Origin: Edaphobacter sp. 4G125
GTDB lineage: Bacteria > Acidobacteriota > Terriglobia > Terriglobales > Acidobacteriaceae
Reading direction: 5' to 3'
Assembly (NCBI RefSeq): GCF_014274685.1
Contig: NZ_CP060393.1
Coordinates: forward strand, 3,345,501 to 3,409,500
Length of the DNA stretch: 64,000 nucleotides
Shown here: positions 17,728 to 26,673 of the stretch, in pieces
Layout: each line of letters begins with the position of its first letter
Numbering within the stretch: the first letter of the stretch is position 1
The notes under the pieces: generated by a model
What the model saw: the letters and a program-made list of their open reading frames with translations, nothing else
Databases searched by the model: none
What the model was told of the DNA's origin: nothing
Program-made: the position numbers and the translations under genes

Positions 17728-18333
17728 AAGGTTCGATAGACGCTGTCGGATGAACTCTACAATCTCATCACTCATGTAATCGGGAAGTGACATCGGCAGT
17801 ACTGGAGTTCTTTCCAGCAGTCGAAGTGAGATTCCTTTCCACTCTGGCTGTTTCAACACGCCCTCTAGAACAAGAACGGCATCCGCCCGGTCCAGATAAA
17901 GCCGCGCCGAATCCTTGAAGTCCGTAACCGTGGGAGCAAGGACACTAAGGTAAAGATCGGGACGAAGAAAACGAAGAATACTGTTCGATTCGAAGATGAC
18001 ATTCTCCGCCCGTTCGATCTCTTTCCTGATGCGAGGCATTGCCTCGACCAGGTCTCCCACTCTCGTTCTCACCCATAACGACCGGATGGCTCCTGCGGCT
18101 AGATACCGCGACGAGTCTGTTCCGCTCCCGGCATCTCTTTCTTCCGTAATCGCAACCGTATGTTCGGCAGTTTCGCAATCGCACGGTTCGCCATTAGCGG
18201 AACACAGGCCATGCCCAAACTGGGTCACCTTAAACGCGGTCCATCGCATCTCGGGCAGAGCCTGGATAATGCCCGCAACAACGCTCGTTTTACCGATATT
18301 TCGGGAGTGTCCACCCACCACCACAATGGCCAT
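17710..18333 (-). CDS. MobB-like P-loop NTPase
   Basis: 207 residues from ATG 18333, preceded by AGGGAGGA at good spacing. The N-terminal VVVGGHSRNIGKTSVVAGII is a P-loop resembling MobB, the GTP-binding protein of molybdenum cofactor synthesis. A Cys-rich segment CSANGEPCDCETAEH (about residues 44-58) could bind metal. The second half carries LVEAMPRIRKEIERAENVIFESNS and a NKxD-like region is not evident. It starts 10 bases after the lpxD stop, so it belongs to the lipid A operon. Nothing in the sequence shows a link to lipid A; a kinase-like or scaffold function is possible. Confidence 0.65.
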   Translation of the reverse strand: MAIVVVGGHSRNIGKTSVVAGIIQALPEMRWTAFKVTQFGHGLCSANGEPCDCETAEHTVAITEERDAGSGTDSSRYLAAGAIRSLWVRTRVGDLVEAMPRIRKEIERAENVIFESNSILRFLRPDLYLSVLAPTVTDFKDSARLYLDRADAVLVLEGVLKQPEWKGISLRLLERTPVLPMSLPDYMSDEIVEFIRQRLSNLTTKKY

Positions 18334-18343
18334 TTCTTCCTCC

Positions 18344-19294
18344 CTACGACCGCTCTCCACCACCGCGTTTTAGCCGCGCCAGGTCGCGCAGATACTCCTT
18401 CAAAGGACGCGCTGGCCTTCCCCAGAAGACCTCTCCTTTGCCATGCATCTTCTTCCCGCTCAGCACACCGGCGCCGCCACCAAGGATCACCCCTTCACCG
18501 ACCGTCGCATGTTCACCGATGCCCACCTGACCGCCCAGAATCGCTCCGTCTTCCACCACACTCGATCCTGAGATTCCCGTCTGTGCCGCAATCACGACAT
18601 TTCTTCCAATTACGCAGTTATGACCGATATGGACCAGATTGTCGATCTTCGTTCCGTAGCCGATCCGCGTCTCGCCCAGCGCGCCGCGATCGATCGTGGT
18701 GTTTGCCCCAATCTCTACCGTATCTTCAATTACGAGTCGCCCCTGCTGCGGGAATAACACGTACTCTCCTGTCTCCGGGCTGCGCGCATATCCAAATCCT
18801 GCGCCACCCAGTACCGCCCCCGCTTGCACCGTCACCTCATCCCCGATTACCACCCCCGGATAGATCGTCACCCGCGCATCGATCCTGCATCCTTGACCAA
18901 TCCTCACCCCATCGCCCAGAACAACTCCGGGGCCAATCGATGTCTCCTGCCCAATTGCTACATCCTGTCCCACGATGGCTGTAGGATGAACCCCGGCCCC
19001 AATCCTCTTCGCTAACCTGCTCGCCACCACAGAGAAGCTATAGCGAGCATCCTCGACCCAGACGATACGTCCGTCTTCCACTTCAGCGTCTGGACTCTTC
19101 AGTTTCGTATTGGCCAGGATCAACCCGGCCTTTGAAGCGAGCGCAAACTTAAGCGCCTCCTGGTCAACCGCAAAGACAACCGCATCTCTTCCTGCATCCT
19201 CTACTCCCGACACGCGGAGAATCTCAGCATCGGTAGCAGGAAGATCGCTCTCCAAACATCCCACCCACGCCGCAACTTCGACTGCCTTTGCCAT
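18344..19294 (-). CDS. lpxD: UDP-3-O-acylglucosamine N-acyltransferase LpxD
   Basis: 316 residues. An N-terminal uridine-binding domain is followed by hexapeptide repeats forming the left-handed beta-helix ([33 protein letters not shown] onward). The catalytic His is in [10 protein letters not shown]. LpxD adds the second hydroxyacyl chain in lipid A synthesis. The start is one base after the lpxL stop, so the two acyltransferases are translated together. Its presence indicates an outer membrane with lipid A. Confidence 0.95.
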   Translation of the reverse strand: MAKAVEVAAWVGCLESDLPATDAEILRVSGVEDAGRDAVVFAVDQEALKFALASKAGLILANTKLKSPDAEVEDGRIVWVEDARYSFSVVASRLAKRIGAGVHPTAIVGQDVAIGQETSIGPGVVLGDGVRIGQGCRIDARVTIYPGVVIGDEVTVQAGAVLGGAGFGYARSPETGEYVLFPQQGRLVIEDTVEIGANTTIDRGALGETRIGYGTKIDNLVHIGHNCVIGRNVVIAAQTGISGSSVVEDGAILGGQVGIGEHATVGEGVILGGGAGVLSGKKMHGKGEVFWGRPARPLKEYLRDLARLKRGGGERS

Positions 19295-19295
19295 C

Positions 19296-20240
19296 TCAGT
19301 AGATCCCCTCTTCGCCCGCAGGCCGTGTCTTCCAGCGGCGATGCATCCACAGCCACTGCTCAGGATACCGCCGCACGTAGGACTCGATCACTGCAGTAAA
19401 TGCCGCCGTGTTGGCGTCCGCGTCCGCTTCGGCATCGCCCGTGCACACAACCGGGACCTCTTCACCGAAATGCAGCACGTACCGTTGTTCTGTCTTCTCC
19501 CACAATAGAAATCCTGGAACCACTGCTGCTCCCGTTTTTGCAGCAACACGAGCCATCCCACTCGCCGTGCACGCAGGAACACCAAAGAACGGCACAAAGA
19601 CTCCCTGGGGAGGAGTCATATTCGTATCCATCAGAATCCCTACCGTCTCGCCCGCGCGCATCGATGCGATCAAGCCCCGCGCAAAATCGTCCTTATGGAT
19701 CACGCGGTTCCCGTGCCGACATCGGATGCGATTCACAAACTGATCAACCAACGGATTGTCGAGCCGACGGATGACCATCCCCATGGGATATCCCATCAGC
19801 GAGTGATAGAAGCTGGAGAGCTCCCACGCGCCCAGGTGGCCGGTCAGGACCAGAACGCCCTTCCCTTTCTCTCGTGCGCGAAGATAGTTCTCTAACCCTG
19901 CGTAGCGAATAAATTTACTCGCCTGTTCTGCTGTATAGCTCGGCATCAGGCAGAACTCCGCCAAAAGATAACCCAGATTGCGATAAACCTCTTTCAGCAC
20001 AGCCTCACGATGGTTTCCATCCATCGCTGGGAATGCAAGTTCCAGATTTCGTATTCCCACGCGTCGGAGCCGTGAGAGTCCATGAAACGCCAACTCTCCT
20101 ATCGCTCCTCCGACAGATCGAGCAAGCCCCCTTGGGAGCACTCCCAACAGGCCGACCATGGCCCGTACGGCAACGTACTCCGCTCTTTCCCTGGCAGTCA
20201 CCCCGCCCGGAGCCGGCTCTCTTTCCATCGTGTCGTTCAA
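19296..20240 (-). CDS. LpxL/HtrB-family lipid A acyltransferase
   Basis: 314 residues. The catalytic HLGAWE (HX4D/E motif, about residue 134) and [17 protein letters not shown] match late acyltransferases that place secondary acyl chains on lipid A at the inner membrane. The N-terminal region contains a hydrophobic anchor ([18 protein letters not shown]). It leads directly into lpxD with a 1-base gap. Whether it uses lauroyl or another chain is not visible. Confidence 0.92.
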   Translation of the reverse strand: MNDTMEREPAPGGVTARERAEYVAVRAMVGLLGVLPRGLARSVGGAIGELAFHGLSRLRRVGIRNLELAFPAMDGNHREAVLKEVYRNLGYLLAEFCLMPSYTAEQASKFIRYAGLENYLRAREKGKGVLVLTGHLGAWELSSFYHSLMGYPMGMVIRRLDNPLVDQFVNRIRCRHGNRVIHKDDFARGLIASMRAGETVGILMDTNMTPPQGVFVPFFGVPACTASGMARVAAKTGAAVVPGFLLWEKTEQRYVLHFGEEVPVVCTGDAEADADANTAAFTAVIESYVRRYPEQWLWMHRRWKTRPAGEEGIY

Positions 20241-20285
20241 GCCTTCAGTCTAAACGTAGCTCTCGCTTTTTAGGGTGGCAAGGAA

Positions 20286-20307
20286 AAGGCGGCCCGAAGG
20301 CCGCCTT
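20286..20307 (-). terminator. terminator of the SYLF gene
   Basis: 9-bp stem AAGGCGGCC / GGCCGCCTT with a UUCG tetraloop when read on the minus strand, then TTTTCCTT. It follows the SYLF stop by 22 bases and insulates lpxL-lpxD. Confidence 0.9.
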
Positions 20308-20328
20308 CTTTGGTTCAACAAAACGTTG

Positions 20329-21042
20329 TTACTTGTTTTCCTGTCTCGCTTCGACGAAATACTTCGCAACAGTGCGCACAAAAGGACGGGCCTCTTCAGG
20401 AGTCACCTGATTTCCCTTGAGGATTGTCTCGAATGGAATTGCGTTACCATACATCACCCGCGTGTCGTCCTGATTCTGAGACAACACTGTTCCATCCAGA
20501 TCAATACCGGCAAACAGCCCCTTGCTGCGTGAATAGGTCAACAGCTCCGCGTTCATCTTCCAGTCCGTCCCAGCCTGAGCATTCCGCCCTACCGGTCCAG
20601 CCGAAGCCGCGGCATCCGCACCGATCTTGAATTTGTTCTTCAGCATGTCTTGCAGGCCCTGCTGATTCATCGCAACAATGATCAGGTCCGTAGCCTGCCC
20701 GCCGATCTGAAATCCAAAGCTTCCTCCTGCCAGTTGGACAAACACCGGAGCGCTCCATCCGCGTGATGTACGGCAGGTCGCAACTCCCTGACCGTACTGC
20801 GCACCCACGACAAAAGCCGCTTTCTTAAAGCTGGGAATCACCGCCAGGCAGGTCGCTCCCGACAGAATACTCGAAGGAATCCCTTTATCCGGAGTCGCCA
20901 TAATCTGCGTAACCACACCCTGCGCATCCTGCAAACGCTCCACCAACTTCGCCTTATCGGAGGCTGCGGACGCCATCGTAGAACTCAGTCCCAATGCCGC
21001 TCCACACGCAACCACAGACAAGCGTTTCATCCATCCTTCCAT
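20329..21042 (-). CDS. periplasmic SYLF (lipid-binding Ysc84-like) protein
   Basis: 237 residues from ATG 21042 (MEGWMKRLSVVACGAALG; GAAGG upstream). A signal peptide ends near MASAASDK. The mature part holds the SYLF domain: IPSSILSGATCLAVIPSFKKAAFVVGAQYGQGVATCRT and GSFGFQIGGQATDLIIVAMNQQGLQ. The domain binds phosphoinositide-like lipids in eukaryotes; the bacterial role is not settled. Followed by a strong terminator, preceded by a structured 210-bp gap containing two long inverted repeats. Confidence 0.9.
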   Translation of the reverse strand: MEGWMKRLSVVACGAALGLSSTMASAASDKAKLVERLQDAQGVVTQIMATPDKGIPSSILSGATCLAVIPSFKKAAFVVGAQYGQGVATCRTSRGWSAPVFVQLAGGSFGFQIGGQATDLIIVAMNQQGLQDMLKNKFKIGADAAASAGPVGRNAQAGTDWKMNAELLTYSRSKGLFAGIDLDGTVLSQNQDDTRVMYGNAIPFETILKGNQVTPEEARPFVRTVAKYFVEARQENK

Positions 21043-21143
21043 TCTCGTCAACCTTCTTTCCTTCTTGTTGATTTGCAATACGTTGTGATGGTCCAACGCC
21101 TGAACAACGTTGTCCTGGAATTTAAATTATCTATCCCCACAAC

Positions 21144-21203
21144 TAAAAAATGGGGGTTGTAGACAAGTGCCTGGATTTACCAGGCACGCTCTCTACAACC
21201 CCT
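21144..21203 (-). terminator. two-part hairpin with T-run, probable terminator of the LuxR gene
   Basis: Outer stem GGGGTTGTAGA (21153-21163) with TCTACAACCCC (21192-21202), inner stem GTGCCTGG (21167-21174) with CCAGGCAC (21180-21187), 5-base loop, separated by an internal loop. On the minus strand six T follow (A-run at 21145-21150). Stronger and longer than an ordinary terminator. Confidence 0.75.
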
Positions 21204-21263
21204 CTCCCAGGTCTGTGTTGCTTAGAAAGAGATTGCCTGATGGCCTGGGTATCTACAAGGGTA

Positions 21264-21283
21264 CGGAGGTCTATAGACCTCCG
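21264..21283. promoter_or_regulatory. 20-bp perfect palindrome between SYLF and LuxR genes
   Basis: CGGAGGTCTATAGACCTCCG, with no spacer. It lies 24 bases past the LuxR stop. No loop is possible without melting the centre, so it looks like a protein-binding dyad rather than a terminator. Regulator unknown. Confidence 0.45.
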
Positions 21284-21306
21284 CGTAAACCACGTGGCTG
21301 GAACGG

Positions 21307-21951
21307 TTACTTTGAAACCAGGTTACGATTCACCGCCTGTACGCTAAGCGCAATACGGTTATCGACTCCCATTTTTCTCATTAATCTTCCAACATGAGCC
21401 TTTACCGTAGCCGCATCGATCCCAAGAGCATCTGCGATCTCCCGGTTCGGTCTTCCCGCAACCAGAAGCTGCAGCACCTGCGTCTCCCTCTCGGTAAACT
21501 TCGGGATCGGAGGGGAGCCCTGTCTCTCTGACGAAGAAGCCTCCAGTAAGCGCGCCAGGACCTTCCGCGGAGCCCATACCGATCCGTCCCGTACAATCTC
21601 AATCGCGAGCTGTATCTCGTTCTCGCGAGCCATATGGGTCAGGTACCCCTTCGCTCCCGCGCCAATCACCTTCTGGATGTGGTCGTGGTCCTCTCGAAGT
21701 CCGATCACCACAAGGCGCAGGTGCGGACGCGATCTGCGGAAGCCCTCCAACAACTCGAATAAATGATCCGTGCAGGCGGCATCGATCATGATCATCGAAA
21801 CGCCTGATGCATCCAGCGCTCCGGGATCGGCAACCGAGATCACCTCCGCTCCGCTCCCCTCGGAGATGATCGTCTGTAACCCCAATACTCGCAGCGGATC
21901 GGTCGCAATCAGGCCAATCCGATACGGCTCCTCTTTCATCGTTTCTGTCAT
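21307..21951 (-). CDS. LuxR/NarL-type response regulator with degenerate receiver
   Basis: 214 residues. The receiver domain ends near residue 120 and the LuxR HTH is FTERETQVLQLLVAGRPNREIADALGIDAATVKAHVGRLMRKMGVDNRIAL. The usual N-terminal Asp-Asp pair is absent: IGLIATDPLRVLG takes the place of LLIDDHPLLR. The phosphoacceptor-position Asp is present (SMIMIDAACTD) and the Lys is in GAKGYL. This suggests phosphorylation-independent or altered control, as in atypical receivers. No histidine kinase is adjacent. It is encoded upstream of the SYLF gene, across a structured gap with a probable terminator. Confidence 0.88.
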   Translation of the reverse strand: MTETMKEEPYRIGLIATDPLRVLGLQTIISEGSGAEVISVADPGALDASGVSMIMIDAACTDHLFELLEGFRRSRPHLRLVVIGLREDHDHIQKVIGAGAKGYLTHMARENEIQLAIEIVRDGSVWAPRKVLARLLEASSSERQGSPPIPKFTERETQVLQLLVAGRPNREIADALGIDAATVKAHVGRLMRKMGVDNRIALSVQAVNRNLVSK

Positions 21952-22038
21952 GGCCTCAAACGGCTTCAGGAAATCGAGTCTAGGGTGCAGGACTTTCAGT
22001 CACCCGTCGCGATATGCATCGCAGTGGCCCTGGTACAG

Positions 22039-22593
22039 CTATAGCTTTGGAAGAACAATCCCTTGCTGCTTCTGATACTTGCCCTTGCGGTCTGCATAGC
22101 TCACCTCGCAGAACTCATCGGACTGGAAGAACAGAATCTGACACAGCCCTTCGTTGGCATACACCCGCGCAGGAAGAGGCGTTGTGTTCGAAATCTCGAG
22201 TGTCACATATCCCTCCCATTCCGGCTCAAAGGGAGTGACATTCACAATGATGCCGCAGCGCGCATAGGTGGATTTACCCACACAGATCGTCAGGACATCC
22301 CGTGGAATCTTAAAGTACTCAATGGACCGCGCCAGAGCAAACGAGTTGGGCGGAACGATGACGCTGTCGGCGACCACTGTCACAAACGACCGCTCATCAA
22401 AGGCCTTGGGATCGATGATAGCGCTGTTTACATTCGTAAAAATCTTGAACTCGTCGGAGACGCGCAGGTCATATCCGTACGACGACAAACCGTAAGAGAT
22501 GACCCCCTCACGAACCTGCTTTTCACTGAACGGCGTGATCATTCCGTTTTCCGTCGCCTGCTGGCGAATCCAACGGTCGCTTTTAATGGCCAC
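22039..22593 (-). CDS. dcd: dCTP deaminase
   Basis: 184 residues. Motifs [41 protein letters not shown], with the catalytic Glu in the final segment, and a C-terminal KYQKQQGI are family-specific. Converts dCTP to dUTP, the main source of dUMP for thymidylate synthesis. It is transcribed away from the HU gene, with 254 bp between them. Confidence 0.96.
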   Translation of the reverse strand: MAIKSDRWIRQQATENGMITPFSEKQVREGVISYGLSSYGYDLRVSDEFKIFTNVNSAIIDPKAFDERSFVTVVADSVIVPPNSFALARSIEYFKIPRDVLTICVGKSTYARCGIIVNVTPFEPEWEGYVTLEISNTTPLPARVYANEGLCQILFFQSDEFCEVSYADRKGKYQKQQGIVLPKL

Positions 22594-22744
22594 TCGGCAA
22601 TATTTCCCTTCTTTGGAGAGGTCTCAAGAATGTTTGTCTATACAATGTACGCGGCTCGACCCGTTTGCGGCAAAAACAGGCCCCATCCTGCCGCAGGTAC
22701 CGATTGCGTCATTAGATTCTTCATCTTACGGTAGCAAGTTGACA

Positions 22745-22773
22745 TTGACAACCGCCCCCTGAGTTTCTACTAT
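22745..22773 (+). promoter_or_regulatory. strong sigma-70 promoter of the HU gene
   Basis: TTGACA (22745-22750), 17-bp spacer, TACTAT (22768-22773). A second TTGACA overlaps just upstream (22739-22744). Predicted start near 22780, giving a 5'UTR of about 68 bases. This is the best-matching promoter in the window. Confidence 0.8.
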
Positions 22774-22847
22774 CACGGTACTAACCAGGTCAGTACTTTA
22801 AGGTTTATTTTCTAAACTCTAGAGTCTAAAAGGACGGGCGGCCCAGA

Positions 22848-23117
22848 ATGATAAAACAGGATCTAATACAACGGGTTGTTGAGCGTACCGGTCTGCCACG
22901 TACCAAGGCAGAAGCGGCAGTAGACGCTATCTTCGAGAGCATGAAGCAGACGCTGGTCGCTGGCGATCGCATCGAACTTCGTGGCTTTGGCGTGTTCACC
23001 GTCAAACCGCGAAAGACGGGCATCGGCCGCAATCCGCGAACCGGCGCCGAGGTCACCATTGCTCCCGGCAAGGCTGTGCGTTTCAAGCCCGGTAAAGAGC
23101 TACATCTGCTGAACTAG
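22848..23117 (+). CDS. HU/IHF-family DNA-binding protein
   Basis: 89 residues. LIQRVVERTGLPRTKAEAAVDAIFESMKQTL forms the helical body, and GVFTVKPRKTGIGRNPRTGAEVTIAPGKAVRFKPGKEL the beta-arm with the RNPRTG motif that contacts the minor groove. Compacts and bends DNA as a dimer. The exact match to HU versus IHF cannot be decided. A strong promoter (22745-22773) fits an abundant protein. Converges toward priA. Confidence 0.95.
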   Translation: MIKQDLIQRVVERTGLPRTKAEAAVDAIFESMKQTLVAGDRIELRGFGVFTVKPRKTGIGRNPRTGAEVTIAPGKAVRFKPGKELHLLN

Positions 23118-23225
23118 CTCTGCCTGAGACTCTGGCAATCCTGCGCACCGAAAGAGTCCAGCTTGAAAAGCGCCTCGCATTCGCAACCACGTTTGCGAGC
23201 GCGTTTGTGTGTGCCTCAAACTACC

Positions 23226-25829
23226 TCACATCAAGTGAAGAGCGTCCACATCCACCACCAGGTTCTTCCTGGGGATCTCTCGTGATGCAGTAAAGTCCAG
23301 CATCGCACGCAAGGTCGCTCCTAAAGCCTGCCTCTGCTCTCCCTTCATCACAAAGTGATATCGGTAAATCCTTTTTAGCCGCGAGATCGGAGCCGCTGCC
23401 GGCCCCAACACCCTCACCTTTTCTAGCTTCGTCTGCTGGAACCACCGTCCCAGCTCCGCCGACCAGCCTGTCGCCTCTTCCTGCCGCTCGCTCTGTACAA
23501 CCACGTTCGCCAGGACCCCATACGGTGGATAGTGCATCCATCGCCTGTACTGCATCTCCTTGGCGACAAACCCCGGATAATCATGCTCTGCCGCGAATTT
23601 CACCGCGTAGTGGTCCGGATGATACGTCTGCACCAGCACCTTACCCGGAAGCTCACCGCGCCCAGCCCTACCCGATACCTGGGTCAGCAGTTGGAACACC
23701 CTCTCTGCCGCGCGAAAGTCGGGTAGCCCCAGAGCGAAGTCTGCGCCAACGACTCCCACCAGCGTTACACCATGAATATCGTGCCCCTTGGCAATCATCT
23801 GCGTCCCGACCAGCAGGTTGATTTCGCCCGCGTGTAGACGACTTAGTAGCCGCTCCATATCGCTGCGGCCACGAACTGTGTCACGGTCCATCCTTCCGAT
23901 CCGTGCATGGGGAAAAATCTCCTGTAGACGCTCCTCCCCTTGCTGCGATCCAGCGCCCAGAAAATACAGGTGCTCGCTCTCGCACTTCGGACATTTCTTT
24001 GGGACACCGCGCCGGAATCCACAGTAGTGACACTCCAACCGTTGCCCCGGCTGTGCGATGGCGTCGTTTCCACTCACCGGCTTGTGATACGTCATCGAGA
24101 TCGCGCAGTTCTCGCACTCGATCTTCTCGCCGCAGCTTCGGCACATCACCACAAACGAATAACCGCGCCGGTTCAGCAGAATGATCCCCTGCTCCCCGCG
24201 AGCCAGTGTCGCTTCCGTCTCTTCAATTAACCTGCGCGAGAAGATCTGCTCTTGGCCCGTCTCACGGAACTCATTCCGCATGTCCACAAGCTCCACCGCA
24301 GGCAGTGGACGATCCGCGACTCGCTGCCGCATCTCCACCCGCGCATACCGACCCTTCTCGGCATTGGCCCAGCTCTCCAGCGAAGGCGTCGCCGATCCCA
24401 ACACCACCACGGCATCGTTCAACTTCGCTCGCATCACCGCTACATCGCGTCCGTTGTATCGCGGCGTCTCCTCCTGCTTGTAGCTGCCGTCGTGCTCCTC
24501 GTCCACAATAATCAGTCCGAGATCTTTCAACGGAGCAAAGACAGCCGACCGCGTGCCTACAACAACACGAGCCTCGCCTCGACGAATCCTGTGCCACTGC
24601 TCCGCACGTTCATCCGGCGTCAACTGCGAGTGCAGCAGCGCCACGTCATCTCCGAACGCTGCCACCAGTTGTCCAGTCATTGCCGGAGTCAGTCCAATCT
24701 CCGGAACCATCAGCAACGCGCTCTTCCCTGCATCCAACGCTCTCCGCATCGCGGCAAAGTAGACCGCCGTCTTACCCGATCCAGTCACCCCATACAGCAG
24801 ATGCGGCTTGAAACCTCCCTGCGTCATCGCCGCGGCAATCGCGCTCAGAGCTTCCATTTGAGCTTCGTTCAGAGCATGTTCATGTGCATGCTTCTTGCCA
24901 TGCGTCGCTACTCCACCAAAATGGAAATCTTCCTGGACCTCCTCCACCCGCACCAATCCGCGCTTCACCAGCGTAGCCAATGTCGTCTCCGGCACGCCTT
25001 TGCGTCCAACCGTCTCTTTCAAGTCGCGAACGTGCATTCGTCCGCCTACGGCAGCCAGTTCCGCCATCACCGCAAGCTGATTCTCATTCAACTTCGGCAG
25101 CCGCTTCCCTCCGGTGCTTGCAATCCGATCTGGATCGGACAAAGACGTGTCATCTTGAGCGGAGCGCGTCGGCGCGGAGTCGAAGGATCTGCGGTTTTCC
25201 TCCACAGCCTCCAGTTCATGCCCTACCAGCACCGCCACCTTCACCAGCCGTCGTGCATCCCGTTCCTCCGCCACAGTCTCGCGCACCAGCCACTTCTTCC
25301 GGACCATCCCCTCCAGCAAAGCTTTATTCGCTCCCGTCGCCGAGCGTAGCGCCGACATCTTCGCCGCCTCGCCGCTCTCTAGGTAATTCAGCACCGCATA
25401 CTCGCGGTTCTGCTCCTCTGGAGACAACTTTGACCGCCGCGAAGCCCCCTTCTCCGCGCCTTCATACAGAATCTTCCGTCCCACATCCGTGATGCTGTAA
25501 ACAAACTGTCGCTTCACCTCCGCTCCTAGCGGAAGCATCCCCCGCAATACCTCACCCAGCGGAGCCACATAATATTGCGCAATCCACCGCGCCAACTCCA
25601 TCAACTCATTGGGTAGAAGTCCAACATCATCCAGCACCTGCTGCACCGGCTTAATCTCGAAGTCGTCCGCAGGCGTCTCACCGTAAACGCGCATCACGAC
25701 GCCCATCAACCTCTGCCCGCTGAACGGGACCAGCACCCGCGCCCCGACGACCGGCACAACTCCGTTCACGGCATAAGTAAACAACCGGTCGAGTGGAACC
25801 GGCAGCGCGACATCGACGTAATAAGACAC
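23226..25829 (-). CDS. priA: primosomal protein N' (PriA helicase) with an in-frame repeat insertion
   Basis: About 867 residues. Motifs: N-terminal DNA-binding domain (VALPVPLDRLFTYAV, PFSGQRLMGVVM), helicase Walker A GVTGSGKT, DEEH box in VDEEHDGSYKQ, the zinc-binding block CRSCGEKIECENC and CHYCGFRRGVPKKCPKC, and SGRAGRGELPGKV. PriA restarts stalled replication forks. The start is uncertain: GTG 25829 fits; GTG 25877 or 25919 would lie within the upstream terminator (25885-25915). Repeat R1 is translated inside the gene, encoding RRSFDSAPTRSAQDDTSL (about residue 220 of 867). This segment is absent from typical PriA. Confidence 0.93.
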   Translation of the reverse strand: MSYYVDVALPVPLDRLFTYAVNGVVPVVGARVLVPFSGQRLMGVVMRVYGETPADDFEIKPVQQVLDDVGLLPNELMELARWIAQYYVAPLGEVLRGMLPLGAEVKRQFVYSITDVGRKILYEGAEKGASRRSKLSPEEQNREYAVLNYLESGEAAKMSALRSATGANKALLEGMVRKKWLVRETVAEERDARRLVKVAVLVGHELEAVEENRRSFDSAPTRSAQDDTSLSDPDRIASTGGKRLPKLNENQLAVMAELAAVGGRMHVRDLKETVGRKGVPETTLATLVKRGLVRVEEVQEDFHFGGVATHGKKHAHEHALNEAQMEALSAIAAAMTQGGFKPHLLYGVTGSGKTAVYFAAMRRALDAGKSALLMVPEIGLTPAMTGQLVAAFGDDVALLHSQLTPDERAEQWHRIRRGEARVVVGTRSAVFAPLKDLGLIIVDEEHDGSYKQEETPRYNGRDVAVMRAKLNDAVVVLGSATPSLESWANAEKGRYARVEMRQRVADRPLPAVELVDMRNEFRETGQEQIFSRRLIEETEATLARGEQGIILLNRRGYSFVVMCRSCGEKIECENCAISMTYHKPVSGNDAIAQPGQRLECHYCGFRRGVPKKCPKCESEHLYFLGAGSQQGEERLQEIFPHARIGRMDRDTVRGRSDMERLLSRLHAGEINLLVGTQMIAKGHDIHGVTLVGVVGADFALGLPDFRAAERVFQLLTQVSGRAGRGELPGKVLVQTYHPDHYAVKFAAEHDYPGFVAKEMQYRRWMHYPPYGVLANVVVQSERQEEATGWSAELGRWFQQTKLEKVRVLGPAAAPISRLKRIYRYHFVMKGEQRQALGATLRAMLDFTASREIPRKNLVVDVDALHLM
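25147..25198. repeat. dispersed repeat R1, copy d, inside priA
   Basis: GTGTCATCTTGAGCGGAGCG through GTCGAAGGATCTGCGGTTTT, related to the copy at 61755. The reading frame of priA runs through it on the minus strand. It lies between the N-terminal domain and the helicase core. Confidence 0.75.
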
Positions 25830-25875
25830 TTCATTCAGAATAATTGGAGACCCATCCGGCGATAAATACTCCCGC

Positions 25876-25915
25876 ACCAAAACAGAAGTGGCCCACTGAT
25901 TCAGTGGGCCGCTTC
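25876..25915 (-). terminator. terminator of the cupin gene
   Basis: GAAG-GGCCCACTGA pairs with TCAGTGGGCC-CTTC (25885-25915, one mismatch), followed on the minus strand by TGTTTTGG. It lies 27 bases past the cupin stop. Confidence 0.85.
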
Positions 25916-25941
25916 TCACTAAAACGCGCTACCAACATTCT

Positions 25942-26466
25942 CTACGCCGGAGTCTGCGAAGAGATCAGCAGCAGACTTACACTGCCTTCCGTTGTCCTCT
26001 TATGCGGAGTCATCCGCGGCACAAACAGATAATCGCCCTTCTTCAGAATCACCGCCACCGCGCCCTCGCTCTCCGGGGCCAGCCACTCGCCCGGCTTCAC
26101 CTCGTGCGTTCCCTTCGGCGTTCCGCCCAACTCATACTTTGTCTCACCATCCAGCACCTGGAAGACGTGGTCGCGTGTCGCGTGCCACTCAAACTCCTTG
26201 GCTGCCTTATCCGTTTCCTCGTTGAGAATCATCAGCGTGCCCGGCGAAGTCAGCAGGTTCTTCGTGCCATGATTTGCCTGCACTGCCTTCAGCTCGCCCG
26301 CCATCTCCGCTGCGGTAAACACCTTAATCTTGCTGCCCTCGGCTGCCTGCCCCATCGCGGAGCCTCCAGTCGAAGCACGTAGCATCGTATCGGCAAAAGG
26401 AGAGGCGACCGCTGCGGCAATTGGAGCCGTCAGCAGAAAATTGCGGCGAGTCTGTTTATGAGCCAT
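25942..26466 (-). CDS. Tat-exported cupin-domain protein
   Basis: 174 residues from ATG 26466 (GGAG upstream). N-terminal twin-arginine signal KQTRRNFLLTAPIAAAVA. The mature part is a single cupin: HATRDHVFQVLDGETKYELGG and a second motif PGEWLAPESEGAVAVILKKGDYLFVPRMTPHKRTT. The first motif has one His where HxH is expected, the second a His after Pro. Folded before export, so a metal or cofactor is likely. Function unknown. Ends in the terminator at 25876-25915, which separates it from priA. Confidence 0.82.
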   Translation of the reverse strand: MAHKQTRRNFLLTAPIAAAVASPFADTMLRASTGGSAMGQAAEGSKIKVFTAAEMAGELKAVQANHGTKNLLTSPGTLMILNEETDKAAKEFEWHATRDHVFQVLDGETKYELGGTPKGTHEVKPGEWLAPESEGAVAVILKKGDYLFVPRMTPHKRTTEGSVSLLLISSQTPA

Positions 26467-26544
26467 GCTCCAAAGTGAACCATATCTCACACACTTTCGG
26501 CCACTCTCATCTATCTTCCGGAGCAAAAGCTCGCGCTCCCAGAA

Positions 26545-26592
26545 GTGTCATTTCGAGCGAGCCGTAGACGAGGCGAGAAATCCCCGCATTTC
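26545..26592. repeat. dispersed repeat R1, copy c
   Basis: GTGTCATTTCGAGCG, a shortened core AGCCGTAGACGAGG, then GCGAGAAATCCCCGCATTTC. It lies in the divergent gap between the cupin and RNase T2 genes, so it may contribute to either leader. Confidence 0.78.
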
Positions 26593-26673
26593 ATCTCCTC
26601 GCCACAAACACCAAAGGCATTATTGCTCCTCCTAACGTCATACGACATGCCTCTCCTGTATCCTTCTCCCACC

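Noticed and set aside
25830-25919. Longer PriA N-terminus starting at GTG 25919
   Set aside because: The first codons would lie in the terminator of the cupin gene (25885-25915).
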